In this document: piece after piece, positions 18,036 through 27,616 of the stretch
How the letters are laid out: each line of letters begins with the position of its first letter
Numbering within the stretch: the first letter of the stretch is position 1
NCBI RefSeq assembly: GCF_900188105.1
Contig: NZ_FZNP01000020.1
Span: 1-64,000 of the forward strand
Length of the DNA stretch: 64,000 nucleotides
Source: Actinomadura mexicana
Lineage (GTDB): Bacteria; Actinomycetota; Actinomycetes; Streptosporangiales; Streptosporangiaceae
Direction of reading: 5' to 3'
Notes under the pieces: model-generated
Database searches by the model: none
Seen by the model: only the letters and a program-made list of their open reading frames with translations
Told to the model about the DNA's origin: nothing
Made by a program: the position numbers and the translations under genes

Positions 18036-18140
18036 GCGGAAATATCGCACTTCTTCTGTTACTCGCCAGTTCATAACGGACTGGTGCCGGGGGCATAGTC
18101 GTGAGCAAGCACCCAGGGGACGACACGGAAGGGCAGGAAG

Positions 18141-19424
<1,284 letters not shown>

Positions 19425-19479
19425 CCCTCGCCGGCCGGCGCCGCCGGCCCCGCTCTCCGGCCTGATCCCCAAGGACCCG

Positions 19480-19513
19480 AAGGCCCCCGCGTCCCTACAC
19501 CCGCGGGGGCCTT
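19480..19513 (+). terminator. Strong hairpin terminator of aceA
   Basis: AAGGCCCCCGCG (19480-19491) pairs perfectly with CGCGGGGGCCTT (19502-19513) around a 10-nt loop, 56 nt after the aceA stop. Confidence 0.75.
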
Positions 19514-19663
19514 CCGGCGTCCCGGCACACCCCGCGCCGCCCCTCCCACCACCCTCGTCCGCCCCTCACGTTCCGGCCACATTCGGCAACGGATCTCGAC
19601 AAACGCCGCCGCGGGGCGCATCGTGAGCCCCGCTAGATGATCTCTTTGAGAGAGGACCCCCTG

Positions 19664-21181
19664 ATGGCGCGTCACCCCCGGTTCATCCGGTCCCGGGCGA
19701 TCCCCGGCCGGATGCTGCCGCTCGCCGTCGCCGCGGTGAGCGTCGTCGCGCTCGCGCCCGCCGCCTCCGCCGACGGGCAGGGCCACCACGGGCGCTTCAC
19801 CCCCGGCGCCTCCGGTGTCGGCGACCCCTACTTCCCGCTGGAGGGCAACGGCGGATACGACGTCCGGCACTACTCGCTGAACCTGAGCTACGACCCCGAC
19901 CACGACCAGCTCGACGGCACCGTGACCGTCACCGCGCGCGCCACCCAGGACCTGTCGCGGTTCGACCTCGACCTGTCCGGGATGGACGTCGACAAGATCT
20001 GGGTCGACCGGCACCGGGCCCGCTACGAGCGGCGCGGCCAGGAGCTGGTCATCACGCCGCGGCAGGGGTTGCGCAAGGGGCGGACCTTCACCGCCGTCAT
20101 CAGGTACGGCGGCGTGCCGCAGACCATCGTGGGCTCGCCGATCGTCTTCGGCTCCCCCTACGGCTTCCTGCACACCCCCGACGGCGCGTTCGTCGGCGGC
20201 GAGCCGAACGGCGCCAGCACCTGGTTCCCCGTCAACGACCACCCGAGCGACAAGGCCACCTACGACTACACCATCACGGTGCCGGAGGGCCTGACGGCCG
20301 TCGCCAACGGCCGCCCTGCGGGGCACCGCTCCGCCGTCGCCGGCTTCAGCCGCCGCGCGTCCAAGACCCGCGCCGAGGTCTTCAGGTGGCGCGAGGACAG
20401 CCCGATGGCGAGCTACCTCACCACGATCGACATCGGCAGGTGGGACGTGCGGCAGGGCCGCACGCCCCGCGGCGTCCCCAACTACACGGCCGTCGACCCC
20501 GAGCTGCTCGCCGCCCAGCCGGACGCGGTGAGCTTCTTCTATGACACCACCAGCGAGGTCACCGACCTCTGGTCGAAGACGTTCGGGGAGTACGCGTTCG
20601 GCAGTACCGGCGCGATCGCCGACGACGCCCGCTTCAACGGCCAGCCGCTCGGGTTCTCCCTGGAGACGCAGAGCAAGCCCGTGTACTCGGCCGTGCGCAG
20701 CACCGGCACGATCGCGCACGAGCTGGCGCACCAGTGGTACGGCGACGCGGTATCGCCCGCGCGGTGGAAGGACGTGTGGCTGAACGAGAGCTTCGCCACC
20801 TGGGCCGCCTGGTACTACAACGAGGTCCACGGCCGCCAGACCGTGCACGACGCGGCCCGCGCCACCTACGCCGCCCGCCCGTTCCCCGACCGTGAAGGCC
20901 GCCCGTACTGGTCGGTGCTCACCGCCGACCCGCAGCGCGACACCATGTTCAACGACCGCGTCTACAGCGGCGGCGGCATGATGCTGCAGTTCCTCCGGGA
21001 GAAGATCGGTGACGACAGGTTCTTCACCCTGCTCCGGACCTGGTACGCGCAGCACAAGTACGGCAACGCCAGGACCGAGCAGTTCACGGCGCTGGCCCAG
21101 CGGGTCGCGGGGCAGGACCTGAGCGGGTTCTTCAAGGACTGGCTCTACTCCCCCGTCAAGCCCGGCATCCCGCAGGACTGA
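19664..21181 (+). CDS. Secreted M1-family zinc metallopeptidase
   Basis: The 505-residue peptidase begins with a signal peptide (basic start, then LPLAVAAVSVVALAPAASA). The N-terminal beta-domain contains GEPNGASTWFPVNDHPSDKA. Zinc binding and catalysis are in HELAH (352-356) with the third ligand Glu375 in NESFATW, 18 residues later, the gluzincin spacing. The exopeptidase GxMEN motif is replaced by LGFSLETQSKP, as in many actinobacterial secreted M1 enzymes, so aminopeptidase activity is not certain. AGAGAGGA (19649-19656) supports this ATG over one at 19637. It lacks the long C-terminal ERAP-like domain and is monocistronic. Confidence 0.9.
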   Translation: MARHPRFIRSRAIPGRMLPLAVAAVSVVALAPAASADGQGHHGRFTPGASGVGDPYFPLEGNGGYDVRHYSLNLSYDPDHDQLDGTVTVTARATQDLSRFDLDLSGMDVDKIWVDRHRARYERRGQELVITPRQGLRKGRTFTAVIRYGGVPQTIVGSPIVFGSPYGFLHTPDGAFVGGEPNGASTWFPVNDHPSDKATYDYTITVPEGLTAVANGRPAGHRSAVAGFSRRASKTRAEVFRWREDSPMASYLTTIDIGRWDVRQGRTPRGVPNYTAVDPELLAAQPDAVSFFYDTTSEVTDLWSKTFGEYAFGSTGAIADDARFNGQPLGFSLETQSKPVYSAVRSTGTIAHELAHQWYGDAVSPARWKDVWLNESFATWAAWYYNEVHGRQTVHDAARATYAARPFPDREGRPYWSVLTADPQRDTMFNDRVYSGGGMMLQFLREKIGDDRFFTLLRTWYAQHKYGNARTEQFTALAQRVAGQDLSGFFKDWLYSPVKPGIPQD

Positions 21182-21197
21182 GCTCGTCCCTTCGGTG

Positions 21198-21232
21198 GAC
21201 CGGCCCCCGGCGCGACCCGCCGGGGGCCGGTC
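21198..21232 (+). terminator. Hairpin terminator of the M1 peptidase gene
   Basis: A 15-bp stem, GACCGGCCCCCGGCG (21198-21212) with its complement at 21218-21232, closes a 5-nt loop 17 nt after the stop codon and is followed by TCT. Confidence 0.75.
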
Positions 21233-21285
21233 TCTGTGCGAAAGTACGTGGTCGGAGGCGGGCCGCCGGTCTAGGCTTCCGGCAG

Positions 21286-22074
21286 GTGAGCGTCCTTCCG
21301 TGGGTGTGGTGGTACGGGTTCCGCCGCCACACCGCCTATCCGCTCGGATCCCTGACCGAGTCGCTCACCAACACGCTGTTCGGCTTCCTGCGCGCCTACG
21401 TACTGCTGGCGCTGTGGGACGTCCGGCCGTCGCTCGGCGGGTACGCGGCCGCCGACGCCGTGACCTTCTGCTTCGTCACCCAGGCGCTGATCGGGCCGGT
21501 GCAGATCTTCGGCGGGATGGAGCTGACCGAGCGCATCCGCAACGGGGACGTCGCGATCGACCTGCACCGGCCCGCCGGGCTGCAGGGCTGGTGGCTGGCC
21601 CACGACCTCGGCCGCGCGGCGAGTTCACTGGTGCTGCGCGCGGGGCCGCCGCTGCTGGCCGGCGCCCTGGCGTTCCCCTTCCGGTGGCCGGCTCCGGCGC
21701 ACCTGGCCGCGTTCGCGGTGGCGCTGGTCCTCGCGACGGTGGTGAGCTTCGGACTGCGCTACCTGGTGGCGATGGGGATGTTCTGGCTGCACGACGACCG
21801 CGGCCTGAGCGCCATAACGCTCGTGATGTCGCTGTTCTTCTCCGGGATGATCCTGCCGCTCGTCGTGTTCCCCGGGCGGCTCGGCCGGACCGCCGAGCTC
21901 CTGCCGTGGGCGGCGCAGATCCAGGTGCCGGCGGACGTGTTCCTCGGCCGGTACGACGGCGCGGGCCTGGCCGGCGCGCTGGCGTTCCAGGCGGGGTGGG
22001 CGGCCGTCCTGCTCGGGGCGGGCGCGCTGGTCACGCGGGCGGCCCGGCGGAGGCTGGTGGTCCACGGTGGCTGA
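21286..22074 (+). CDS. ABC-2 exporter permease, first subunit
   Basis: The 262-residue membrane protein has about six hydrophobic segments and belongs to the ABC-2 (DUF990-like) group that works as a pair of different permeases. GGMELTERIRNGDVAIDLHRP is the conserved cytoplasmic loop after the second helix. It starts with GTG without a clear ribosome site. Its stop lies inside the start of the second permease (8-nt overlap), so the subunits are made together. The exported substrate is unknown. Confidence 0.85.
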   Translation: MSVLPWVWWYGFRRHTAYPLGSLTESLTNTLFGFLRAYVLLALWDVRPSLGGYAAADAVTFCFVTQALIGPVQIFGGMELTERIRNGDVAIDLHRPAGLQGWWLAHDLGRAASSLVLRAGPPLLAGALAFPFRWPAPAHLAAFAVALVLATVVSFGLRYLVAMGMFWLHDDRGLSAITLVMSLFFSGMILPLVVFPGRLGRTAELLPWAAQIQVPADVFLGRYDGAGLAGALAFQAGWAAVLLGAGALVTRAARRRLVVHGG

Positions 22075-22885
22075 GCCCGCGGCGCCCGGCGCGCTGCGCG
22101 TGTACGGGCTGCTCGCCTGGACGTGGATCCGGGCGGCGGCGCAGTACCCGGTGTCGATGGTGCTGCTCGGCGTGGCCACGGCGGTCGTCTTCGCGCTGGA
22201 CGCGGCCGCGATCCTGGTGCTGTTCTCGCGGGCGCCGCGCATCGCCGGGTTCGGCGTGTCCGAGGTCCTGTTCCTGTACGGCACGTCGGCCCTGTCCTTC
22301 GCGCTCTCCGACATCGTCCTCGGGTCGACCGAGCGCCTCGGGACGCACGTGCGGGAGGGGACGCTGGACGCGATGCTGGTGCGCCCGGTGAGCCCGCTGA
22401 TCCAGATCGCGACGGAGGGCTTCACGCCGCGCCGGCTCGGCAAGCTCGTCCCGGCCGTGCTGGTGCTCGGGTACGCGCTCGGCCGGCTGGACGTCCACTG
22501 GACCCCGGGCCGGCTCGCGCTGCTCCCGGTCATGGTGCTGTCCGGGACGGCGATCTTCGGGGGGCTGTGGGTGCTCACGGCCGCGGTGCAGTTCGTGCTC
22601 GTCGACAGCCACGGAGCGAGCAAGTCGCTCACCTACGGCGGCGCCTTCCTCACCCAGTACCCGATGACCGTGTTCGCCCAGGACCTGGTCCGCGGGGTGA
22701 CGTTCGTCGTGCCGCTGGCGTTCGTCAACTGGCAGCCCGCGCTGTACGTCCTGGACCGTCCGGACCCGCTCGGGCTGCCGGACGCGGCGCGGTTCGCCTC
22801 CCCTGCGGTCGCCGCGGCGCTGTGCGCGGTGGCGGCCATCGCATGGCGGGCCGGCCTGCGGCACTACCGATCGACAGGGAGCTGA
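22067..22885 (+). CDS. ABC-2 exporter permease, second subunit
   Basis: The 272-residue protein is a paralogue-like partner of the preceding permease with about six membrane helices. The corresponding cytoplasmic loop reads STERLGTHVREGTLDAMLVRP, and GASKSLTYGGAFLTQYP lies before the last helices. The start is a GTG overlapping the previous gene. Its TGA shares one base with the ATG of the ATPase gene (TGATG), completing a three-gene exporter operon. Confidence 0.87.
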   Translation: MAEPAAPGALRVYGLLAWTWIRAAAQYPVSMVLLGVATAVVFALDAAAILVLFSRAPRIAGFGVSEVLFLYGTSALSFALSDIVLGSTERLGTHVREGTLDAMLVRPVSPLIQIATEGFTPRRLGKLVPAVLVLGYALGRLDVHWTPGRLALLPVMVLSGTAIFGGLWVLTAAVQFVLVDSHGASKSLTYGGAFLTQYPMTVFAQDLVRGVTFVVPLAFVNWQPALYVLDRPDPLGLPDAARFASPAVAAALCAVAAIAWRAGLRHYRSTGS

Positions 22886-23877
22886 TGCCGGTGCCGATGA
22901 TCGAGGCCGAGAACGTGGCCAAGAACTTCACCGTGCGGGCGCGTTCGGGGTTCCCGCGGCGGGCGCGCAGGACGGTGCGCGCGGTGGACGGGGTGTCGTT
23001 CACGGTGGAGCGGGGCGAGTTCGTCGGCTACCTCGGCCCGAACGGGGCGGGCAAGTCCACGACGATCAAAATGCTGACCGGAATCCTCACCGCGTCGTCC
23101 GGGACCCTGCGGGTGTGCGGGCTGGACCCGTCGCGGCGCCGCACGACGCTCGCGCGCCGCACCGGGGTGGTGTTCGGGCAGCGGACGACGCTGTGGTGGG
23201 ACCTTCCGCTGCGCGCCAGCCTGGCGCTCGTGCGGCGCCTCTACGGGGTCGAGGCGGCGGCGCACCGGGCGCGGCTCGCGGAGCTGACCGCGCTGCTGGA
23301 GCTGGAGCCGTTCCTGGACACCCCGGTCCGGCAGCTCAGCCTCGGCCAGCGGATGCGGGGCGACCTCGCGGCGGCGCTGCTGCACGACCCGGAACTGCTC
23401 GTCCTGGACGAGCCGACGATCGGCCTGGACGTGGTGAGCAAGGCGACCGTCCGCGACTTCCTGGAACGCGTCAACGCCGAGCGCGGCACCACGATCCTGC
23501 TGACCACGCACGACCTCGGCGACATCGAGCGGCTCTGCCGCCGCGTCCTGATCATCGATCACGGCCGGCTCGCCTACGACGGCGGGCTGGAGGAGCTGCG
23601 CCGCACCGTGGACGCCGACCGGCTGCTGGTCGTGGAGCTCGCGCGGCCGGCGCCGCCGATCAGGCTGGACGGGATCGAGGCGGAGCGGGTGGAGGGGCCG
23701 CGGCAGTGGCTCCGGCTGCCGAACGCGGCGAACGCGGCGGCCGTCGTCGCCGCGCTGGCGCGCGACCACGATATCCGCGACATCTCGCTGCGGGAGGCGG
23801 GCATCGAGGACGTCCTCGCCGGCCTCTACCGGGGGGACCACGCGTACTGGTGCTCGGGCCGGCCCGTGGCGCCGTAG
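22885..23877 (+). CDS. ABC exporter ATP-binding protein
   Basis: The 330-residue ATPase drives the two ABC-2 permeases. Walker A is GPNGAGKST (about 51-59), the signature is the variant LSLGQRMRGDLA, and Walker B reads LLVLDEPTIGLD, followed by LLTTHDLGDIERLC. The signature variant and the long basic N-terminus are typical of this DUF990-linked ATPase group (YbhF/DrrA relatives). The natural end should be near LAGLYRG; the last 14 residues are read from the antisense strand of a decayed response regulator, so the C-terminus was probably extended by a rearrangement. Confidence 0.88.
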   Translation: MPVPMIEAENVAKNFTVRARSGFPRRARRTVRAVDGVSFTVERGEFVGYLGPNGAGKSTTIKMLTGILTASSGTLRVCGLDPSRRRTTLARRTGVVFGQRTTLWWDLPLRASLALVRRLYGVEAAAHRARLAELTALLELEPFLDTPVRQLSLGQRMRGDLAAALLHDPELLVLDEPTIGLDVVSKATVRDFLERVNAERGTTILLTTHDLGDIERLCRRVLIIDHGRLAYDGGLEELRRTVDADRLLVVELARPAPPIRLDGIEAERVEGPRQWLRLPNAANAAAVVAALARDHDIRDISLREAGIEDVLAGLYRGDHAYWCSGRPVAP

Positions 23878-24185
23878 CGCAGCGTCACCACGACCCGCCC
23901 GCCTCGGCGAGCGCCGCGAGGTAGCGCTGGGCGGTGGCGCGGGAGATGCCGACCTGGTCGGCGATCTCGGCCGCCGACCGCGGCCCGTCCGCCCGCCGCA
24001 GCGCGCAGCCGGAGCGCCTCGCGCACGGCGCGGGGGTCGGCGGCCGCCGTCGCAATGATGACGTCGGCCTCCAGTTCGGGCAGCAGGGTGAGGCCCGAGG
24101 CGTCCGGCAGGTAGACGTCCAGCAGGACGAGGGCGGGCCGCAGCTGGCGCCCCGCCGCGTCCGGGCACGGCGTCCAGCTCTGACC
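23826..24185 (-). pseudogene. Decayed CitB/DcuR-type response regulator
   Basis: Minus-strand frames preserve pieces of one protein in order: a receiver fragment with the phospho-acceptor region LLDVYLPDASG and LTLLPELEADV, then ATAAADPRAVREALRLRA; after a frameshift near 24000, SAAEIADQVGISRATAQRYLAAL (the CitB-family DNA-binding helices); and after another near 23900, VVTLRYGATGRPEHQYAW. The first half of the receiver domain is missing, and no partner kinase is nearby. Two frameshifts plus a truncation argue against sequencing error. The 3' end overlaps the ABC ATPase gene by 52 nt on the opposite strand. Confidence 0.75.
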
Positions 24186-24250
24186 GCGTCCCCCGGCCCC
24201 CGCTCCCGGGGCATCCCACCCCCGTCACCAGCCCGACCAGGAGAACCGTC

Positions 24251-25294
24251 ATGCCCAGCACCTCCGTCCGGGCGGGCGCCGCCGCGCTCGCCGCCCTGTC
24301 GTCCCTGTCCGCCTGCCGCGGCTCCCGCTCCGGATCGGAGGCCGACGGCTCCGGCGGCACCGTCAAGATCATGGTGGGCGGGATCGACAAGGTGATCTAC
24401 CTGCCCGCCAAGCTGACCGAGCAGCTCGGCTACTTCAAGGAGCAGGGCCTGGACGTCCGGCTGCTCACCGAGCCGGCCGGCGCGCAGGCCGAGAACGTGC
24501 TGATCGCCGGGGACGTCCAGGGCGTCGTCGGCTTCTACGACCACTCCATCCACCTGCAGACCAAGGGCAAGTGCGTGCAGAGCGTCGTGCAGATGGCGGA
24601 CGTGCCCGGCGAGGCGGAGATGGTCCCGGCGTCCAGGGCCGGCTCCCCGACCTCCCCGGCCGGGTTCAGGGGCAAGAAGCTCGGCGTCACCAGCCCGGGA
24701 TCGTCCACCGACTTCATCACCCGCGCGCTGGCCGTGCGCAACGGCGTCAGGACGTCGGACTACACGACGGTGAAGGCGGGCGCGGGCCAGACGTTCATCT
24801 CCACGATGGAGAACGGCGGCATCGACGCCGGCATGACGACCGACCCGACCATCGCCAAGCTCGTGAGCACCGGCAAGGGCAAGGTCATGGTCGAGATGCG
24901 CACCGAGGACGGCACCCGCCGGGCGCTCGGCGGGCTGTACCCGTCCAGCTCGATCTCCATGGACTGCGCGTACGTGAAGTCGCACGGCGAGACCGTGCAG
25001 AAACTCGCCAACGCCTTCGTCAAGACGCTCGGCTGGATCAAGCAGCACAAGCCGGCGGAGATCGCCGCGAAGATACCGAAGGACTACGCGGGCGGCGATC
25101 CGGCGCTGTACGAGAAGGCCGTCGGCGACTCGATCAGCATGTTCAACGGGGACGGCCTCATGAAGCCGGACGCCGCGGAGAACGTCCTGAAAGTACTGGC
25201 GCAGTTCTCCCCGGAGGTCGCGGAGAAGAAGGGCCGGATCGACCTGGCCGAGACCTACACCACGCACTTCGTCACCAACGCGAAACAGGGCTGA
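24251..25294 (+). CDS. Orphan ABC substrate-binding lipoprotein (NMT1/SsuA-like)
   Basis: The 347-residue protein has a signal ending in the lipobox LSAC with Cys22, then a Ser/Gly linker. The body has the plan of nitrate/sulfonate/taurine/thiamine-precursor receptors: KIMVGGIDKVIYLPAKLTEQ at the N-terminus, FRGKKLGVTSPGSSTDF, and GIDAGMTTDPTIAKL. GGAG lies 7 nt before its ATG. No matching permease or ATPase is adjacent, so it must use a transporter elsewhere or have lost it. The decayed response regulator stands head to head with it. The ligand is unknown. Confidence 0.8.
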   Translation: MPSTSVRAGAAALAALSSLSACRGSRSGSEADGSGGTVKIMVGGIDKVIYLPAKLTEQLGYFKEQGLDVRLLTEPAGAQAENVLIAGDVQGVVGFYDHSIHLQTKGKCVQSVVQMADVPGEAEMVPASRAGSPTSPAGFRGKKLGVTSPGSSTDFITRALAVRNGVRTSDYTTVKAGAGQTFISTMENGGIDAGMTTDPTIAKLVSTGKGKVMVEMRTEDGTRRALGGLYPSSSISMDCAYVKSHGETVQKLANAFVKTLGWIKQHKPAEIAAKIPKDYAGGDPALYEKAVGDSISMFNGDGLMKPDAAENVLKVLAQFSPEVAEKKGRIDLAETYTTHFVTNAKQG

Positions 25295-25361
25295 TCAGTC
25301 GCGCCGGCCCCCGGCCGGACGCCGTGGACGCGGGCCGGGCCGCGCGCGGAGGCCCGGCCCG

Positions 25362-25832
25362 TCAGCGTCCCACGGCGGAGTAGAAGTCCGCGTCGGCGGG
25401 GTTCTCCCGGCGGCCCGAACCCCAGCGCCGCGGCGCCCAGGCGGGCATCAGCAGCGCGAGCCCCATCATCCCGTACACGCCGGACCCGAGCAGCATGCGC
25501 AGGCCGAAGTCCATGTCGCCGGCCGGCGGCACCCTGCCGGGCAGGTCGAGGGCGCGGCCCGGGTCGACCAGGAAGTAGGCGGACGCGCCGAGCAGCGCCA
25601 GCGCCGGCACCAGCGAGACCAGCGGCGACGCCCACCGCGCGACGATGATCACGCCCATCACCAGGCCCACGGCGGCGAGCAGGGCGAACGCGCCGTAGAT
25701 GCGCGTGCGGTCGGTGATCTCCTGCCCGGTGCCGTCGAAGGACTGGCCGGCCTGGACGTACCCCCAGGCCGCGCCGTACACCAGCGCGGGTGTCAGCAGG
25801 ACGCCGAGGACGAAGCCGAACGCGTGGCGCAC
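25362..25832 (-). CDS. Four-helix membrane protein of unknown function
   Basis: The 156-residue protein has four hydrophobic segments (about residues 5-22, 45-66, 70-88 and 112-132) and a hydrophilic tail. A loop of about 24 residues with PGRALDLPGRVPP lies between helices 3 and 4. I know no assigned function for proteins of this kind, which are frequent in actinomycetes. It ends about 70 nt after the convergent lipoprotein gene. Confidence 0.7.
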   Translation of the reverse strand: MRHAFGFVLGVLLTPALVYGAAWGYVQAGQSFDGTGQEITDRTRIYGAFALLAAVGLVMGVIIVARWASPLVSLVPALALLGASAYFLVDPGRALDLPGRVPPAGDMDFGLRMLLGSGVYGMMGLALLMPAWAPRRWGSGRRENPADADFYSAVGR

Positions 25833-25948
25833 CGCGCATCACATCCATTCGAACGCGCCCGCCACAGGGCGCGGGTTCCGGGGGCGCCTCAATCAGAACA
25901 CGCGCGTCGGTGACGCCGCAGGAAATCCGTACCGTTTTATGGCGGTTC

Positions 25949-25973
25949 GTTTTGAACGCCTTTGACTGGGCAT
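25949..25973 (+). promoter_or_regulatory. Stress-sigma (SigB-type) promoter candidate
   Basis: GTTT (25949-25952) and GGGCAT (25968-25973) are 15 nt apart, close to the GTTT-N14-16-GGGTAT consensus of actinobacterial SigB-group factors. Transcription would start about 30 nt before the ATG at 26013. A better match precedes the MEDS anti-sigma gene at 50152-50177. Confidence 0.45.
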
Positions 25974-26012
25974 CGCCGTCTCATTCGATCCGACAGCACG
26001 TTGGAGGAAACA

Positions 26013-26723
26013 ATGTCGACCGCGATATGGGTCGTCGTCGCCCTGGTGGTCGTCGCCGTCCTCGCCGCGGCCGGGTACTTCGTGATGACCCGGTCCCGCA
26101 CGGCGCGGCTCAGGCGGCGGTTCGGCCCCGAGTACGACCGGGCCGTTGAGCGCCAGGGCGGCCGCGCGGCCGCCGAGCGGGAGCTGCGCTCCCGCGAGCA
26201 GCGCCACGAGGAGCTGGAGCTGCGCGACCTCGACCCCCGGCGCCGCGAGGAGTACCGCGAGCAGTGGGTCCGCGTCCAGGAACGCTTCGTCGACGCCCCC
26301 GAGGCGGCGGTGGAGCAGGCCGACCAGCTCGTCACGGTGGTGATGGGCGAGCGCGGCTACCCGACGCATGGCTTCGAGGAGAAGGTCGCCCACCTGTCGG
26401 TCGAGCACGGCCGCACGCTGGACCACTACCGGCGGGCCCACACCATCAGCGGGAGGGCCGCGACCAAGGAGGCGTCCACCGAGGACCTGCGCCAGGCCAT
26501 GGTGCACTACCGCGCCCTGTTCGAGGAGTTGCTCGCCCCGCACGGCGAGGCCCACCACGGCAAGGGCGAAGAGCACGCCGCGCGGAATTCCGCGAGGCAC
26601 GCCGCACCGCACACCGAGCGGCGCGCCGCGGAGCGCACCGACGACCACGCCGGCAGGAACCCCGCCGCGCCCACCGCCCCGGCCGCCGGAGACCGCGGCG
26701 ACGACCGAACCATGAGGAGCTGA
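26013..26723 (+). CDS. Membrane-anchored helical protein, domain shared with next gene
   Basis: The 236-residue protein has one N-terminal membrane helix (about residues 5-25) and a basic stop-transfer segment. A charged coiled region covers about 40-75, and a helical domain (about 78-174) starts YREQWVRVQERFVDAP and ends YRALFEELL. The tail is low-complexity, rich in His, Ala, Glu and Arg. The same domain, in shorter form, occurs in the next gene. GGAGG at 26003-26007 fits this ATG. No enzymatic motif is visible; a structural or stress-envelope role is only a guess from the upstream promoter. Confidence 0.75.
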   Translation: MSTAIWVVVALVVVAVLAAAGYFVMTRSRTARLRRRFGPEYDRAVERQGGRAAAERELRSREQRHEELELRDLDPRRREEYREQWVRVQERFVDAPEAAVEQADQLVTVVMGERGYPTHGFEEKVAHLSVEHGRTLDHYRRAHTISGRAATKEASTEDLRQAMVHYRALFEELLAPHGEAHHGKGEEHAARNSARHAAPHTERRAAERTDDHAGRNPAAPTAPAAGDRGDDRTMRS

Positions 26724-26727
26724 CCCG

Positions 26728-27381
26728 ATGGAGCACAGGCGACCCGAGACCGGAACGCCCGCCGCCGGGCCGCTCACCGGCGAGCGCGCCCGCGCCGCGG
26801 GAACGGCGGAACCCGGGACGACCGACGACCGGCACGTCGCCGGTCCCCACCCGACCGCCCCTGGGACGCAGGCGCCGGAGACCGTGCCCGACACGGTCCC
26901 GGACCCGGTACCGGCCCACCGCGGCACGGACCGCACCAGGACCCCCGTCAGGGACGCGGGCGCGATCAAGACTCCGAGCCAGGAGGCCAACCAGGCCCAA
27001 CCGTCCACCCGGGACACCGACCCGACCGGGATCCCCGTCCCGGGCACGGAGCCCGAGCATGCCGCTTCCCCGAAGCCGGGCGCGGCTCCGGGCGCCGCAG
27101 CCGGCGGCGTCAAGGAGAAGCTGATCGCCTCGGGCGAGGCCGAGCGGTTCCGGGAGCGGTGGCACGAGGTTCAGGCCGCCTTCGTCGACGACCCCGGCGA
27201 GTCGGTGCGCAAGGCGGACGGCCTGGCCTCCGAGGCGGTCGACGCCCTCGCGCAGGCGCTCGCCAAGCACCGCCGCTCGCTCACCGAGGCGCTGGACGGC
27301 GGCGAGCCCGCCGACACCGAGCGCCTCCGGCTGGCGCTGCGCGGCTACCGCGACCTTCTGGACCGCATCTTCGCCGCCTGA
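26728..27381 (+). CDS. Soluble protein with disordered N-terminus and shared helical domain
   Basis: The first 125 or so residues of this 217-residue protein are Pro/Thr/Arg-rich and probably disordered. The C-terminal part (about 135-217) is helical. FRERWHEVQAAFVDDP and YRDLLDRIF match, in the same order, the YREQW...FVDAP and YRALFEELL segments of the preceding protein, so the two genes carry homologous domains. Its start is 4 nt after the previous stop, with GAGGAG inside the previous gene, so the pair is co-translated. It has no signal peptide or membrane helix. Function unknown. Confidence 0.72.
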   Translation: MEHRRPETGTPAAGPLTGERARAAGTAEPGTTDDRHVAGPHPTAPGTQAPETVPDTVPDPVPAHRGTDRTRTPVRDAGAIKTPSQEANQAQPSTRDTDPTGIPVPGTEPEHAASPKPGAAPGAAAGGVKEKLIASGEAERFRERWHEVQAAFVDDPGESVRKADGLASEAVDALAQALAKHRRSLTEALDGGEPADTERLRLALRGYRDLLDRIFAA

Positions 27382-27390
27382 CCTGCCGAA

Positions 27391-27424
27391 ACGGGCGCCC
27401 TCGCGAAATAGCGGGGGCGCCCGT
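27391..27424 (+). terminator. Hairpin terminator of the helical-protein pair
   Basis: ACGGGCGCCC (27391-27400) pairs with GGGCGCCCGT (27415-27424). A T-G wobble and three more pairs extend the stem to 14 bp around a GAAATA loop, 9 nt after the stop codon. Confidence 0.75.
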
Positions 27425-27616
27425 CGGCGTCCGGCCTCCGCCGTTCTGGAACTAGGAGACCGCTCGCCGCCCCGGCTCGCCGGAATGCCGCCGGACCGGT
27501 CCTGGCGCCGGCCGCCGGCCGCCCGTCCCGCCGCCGGGGCGCCCCGGCCGCTCGTCAGGAAGGCGGTGAGGGTGAATACTGAATCCCGTTCGGTAACCCC
27601 GTGAGCGGAGGACCAG

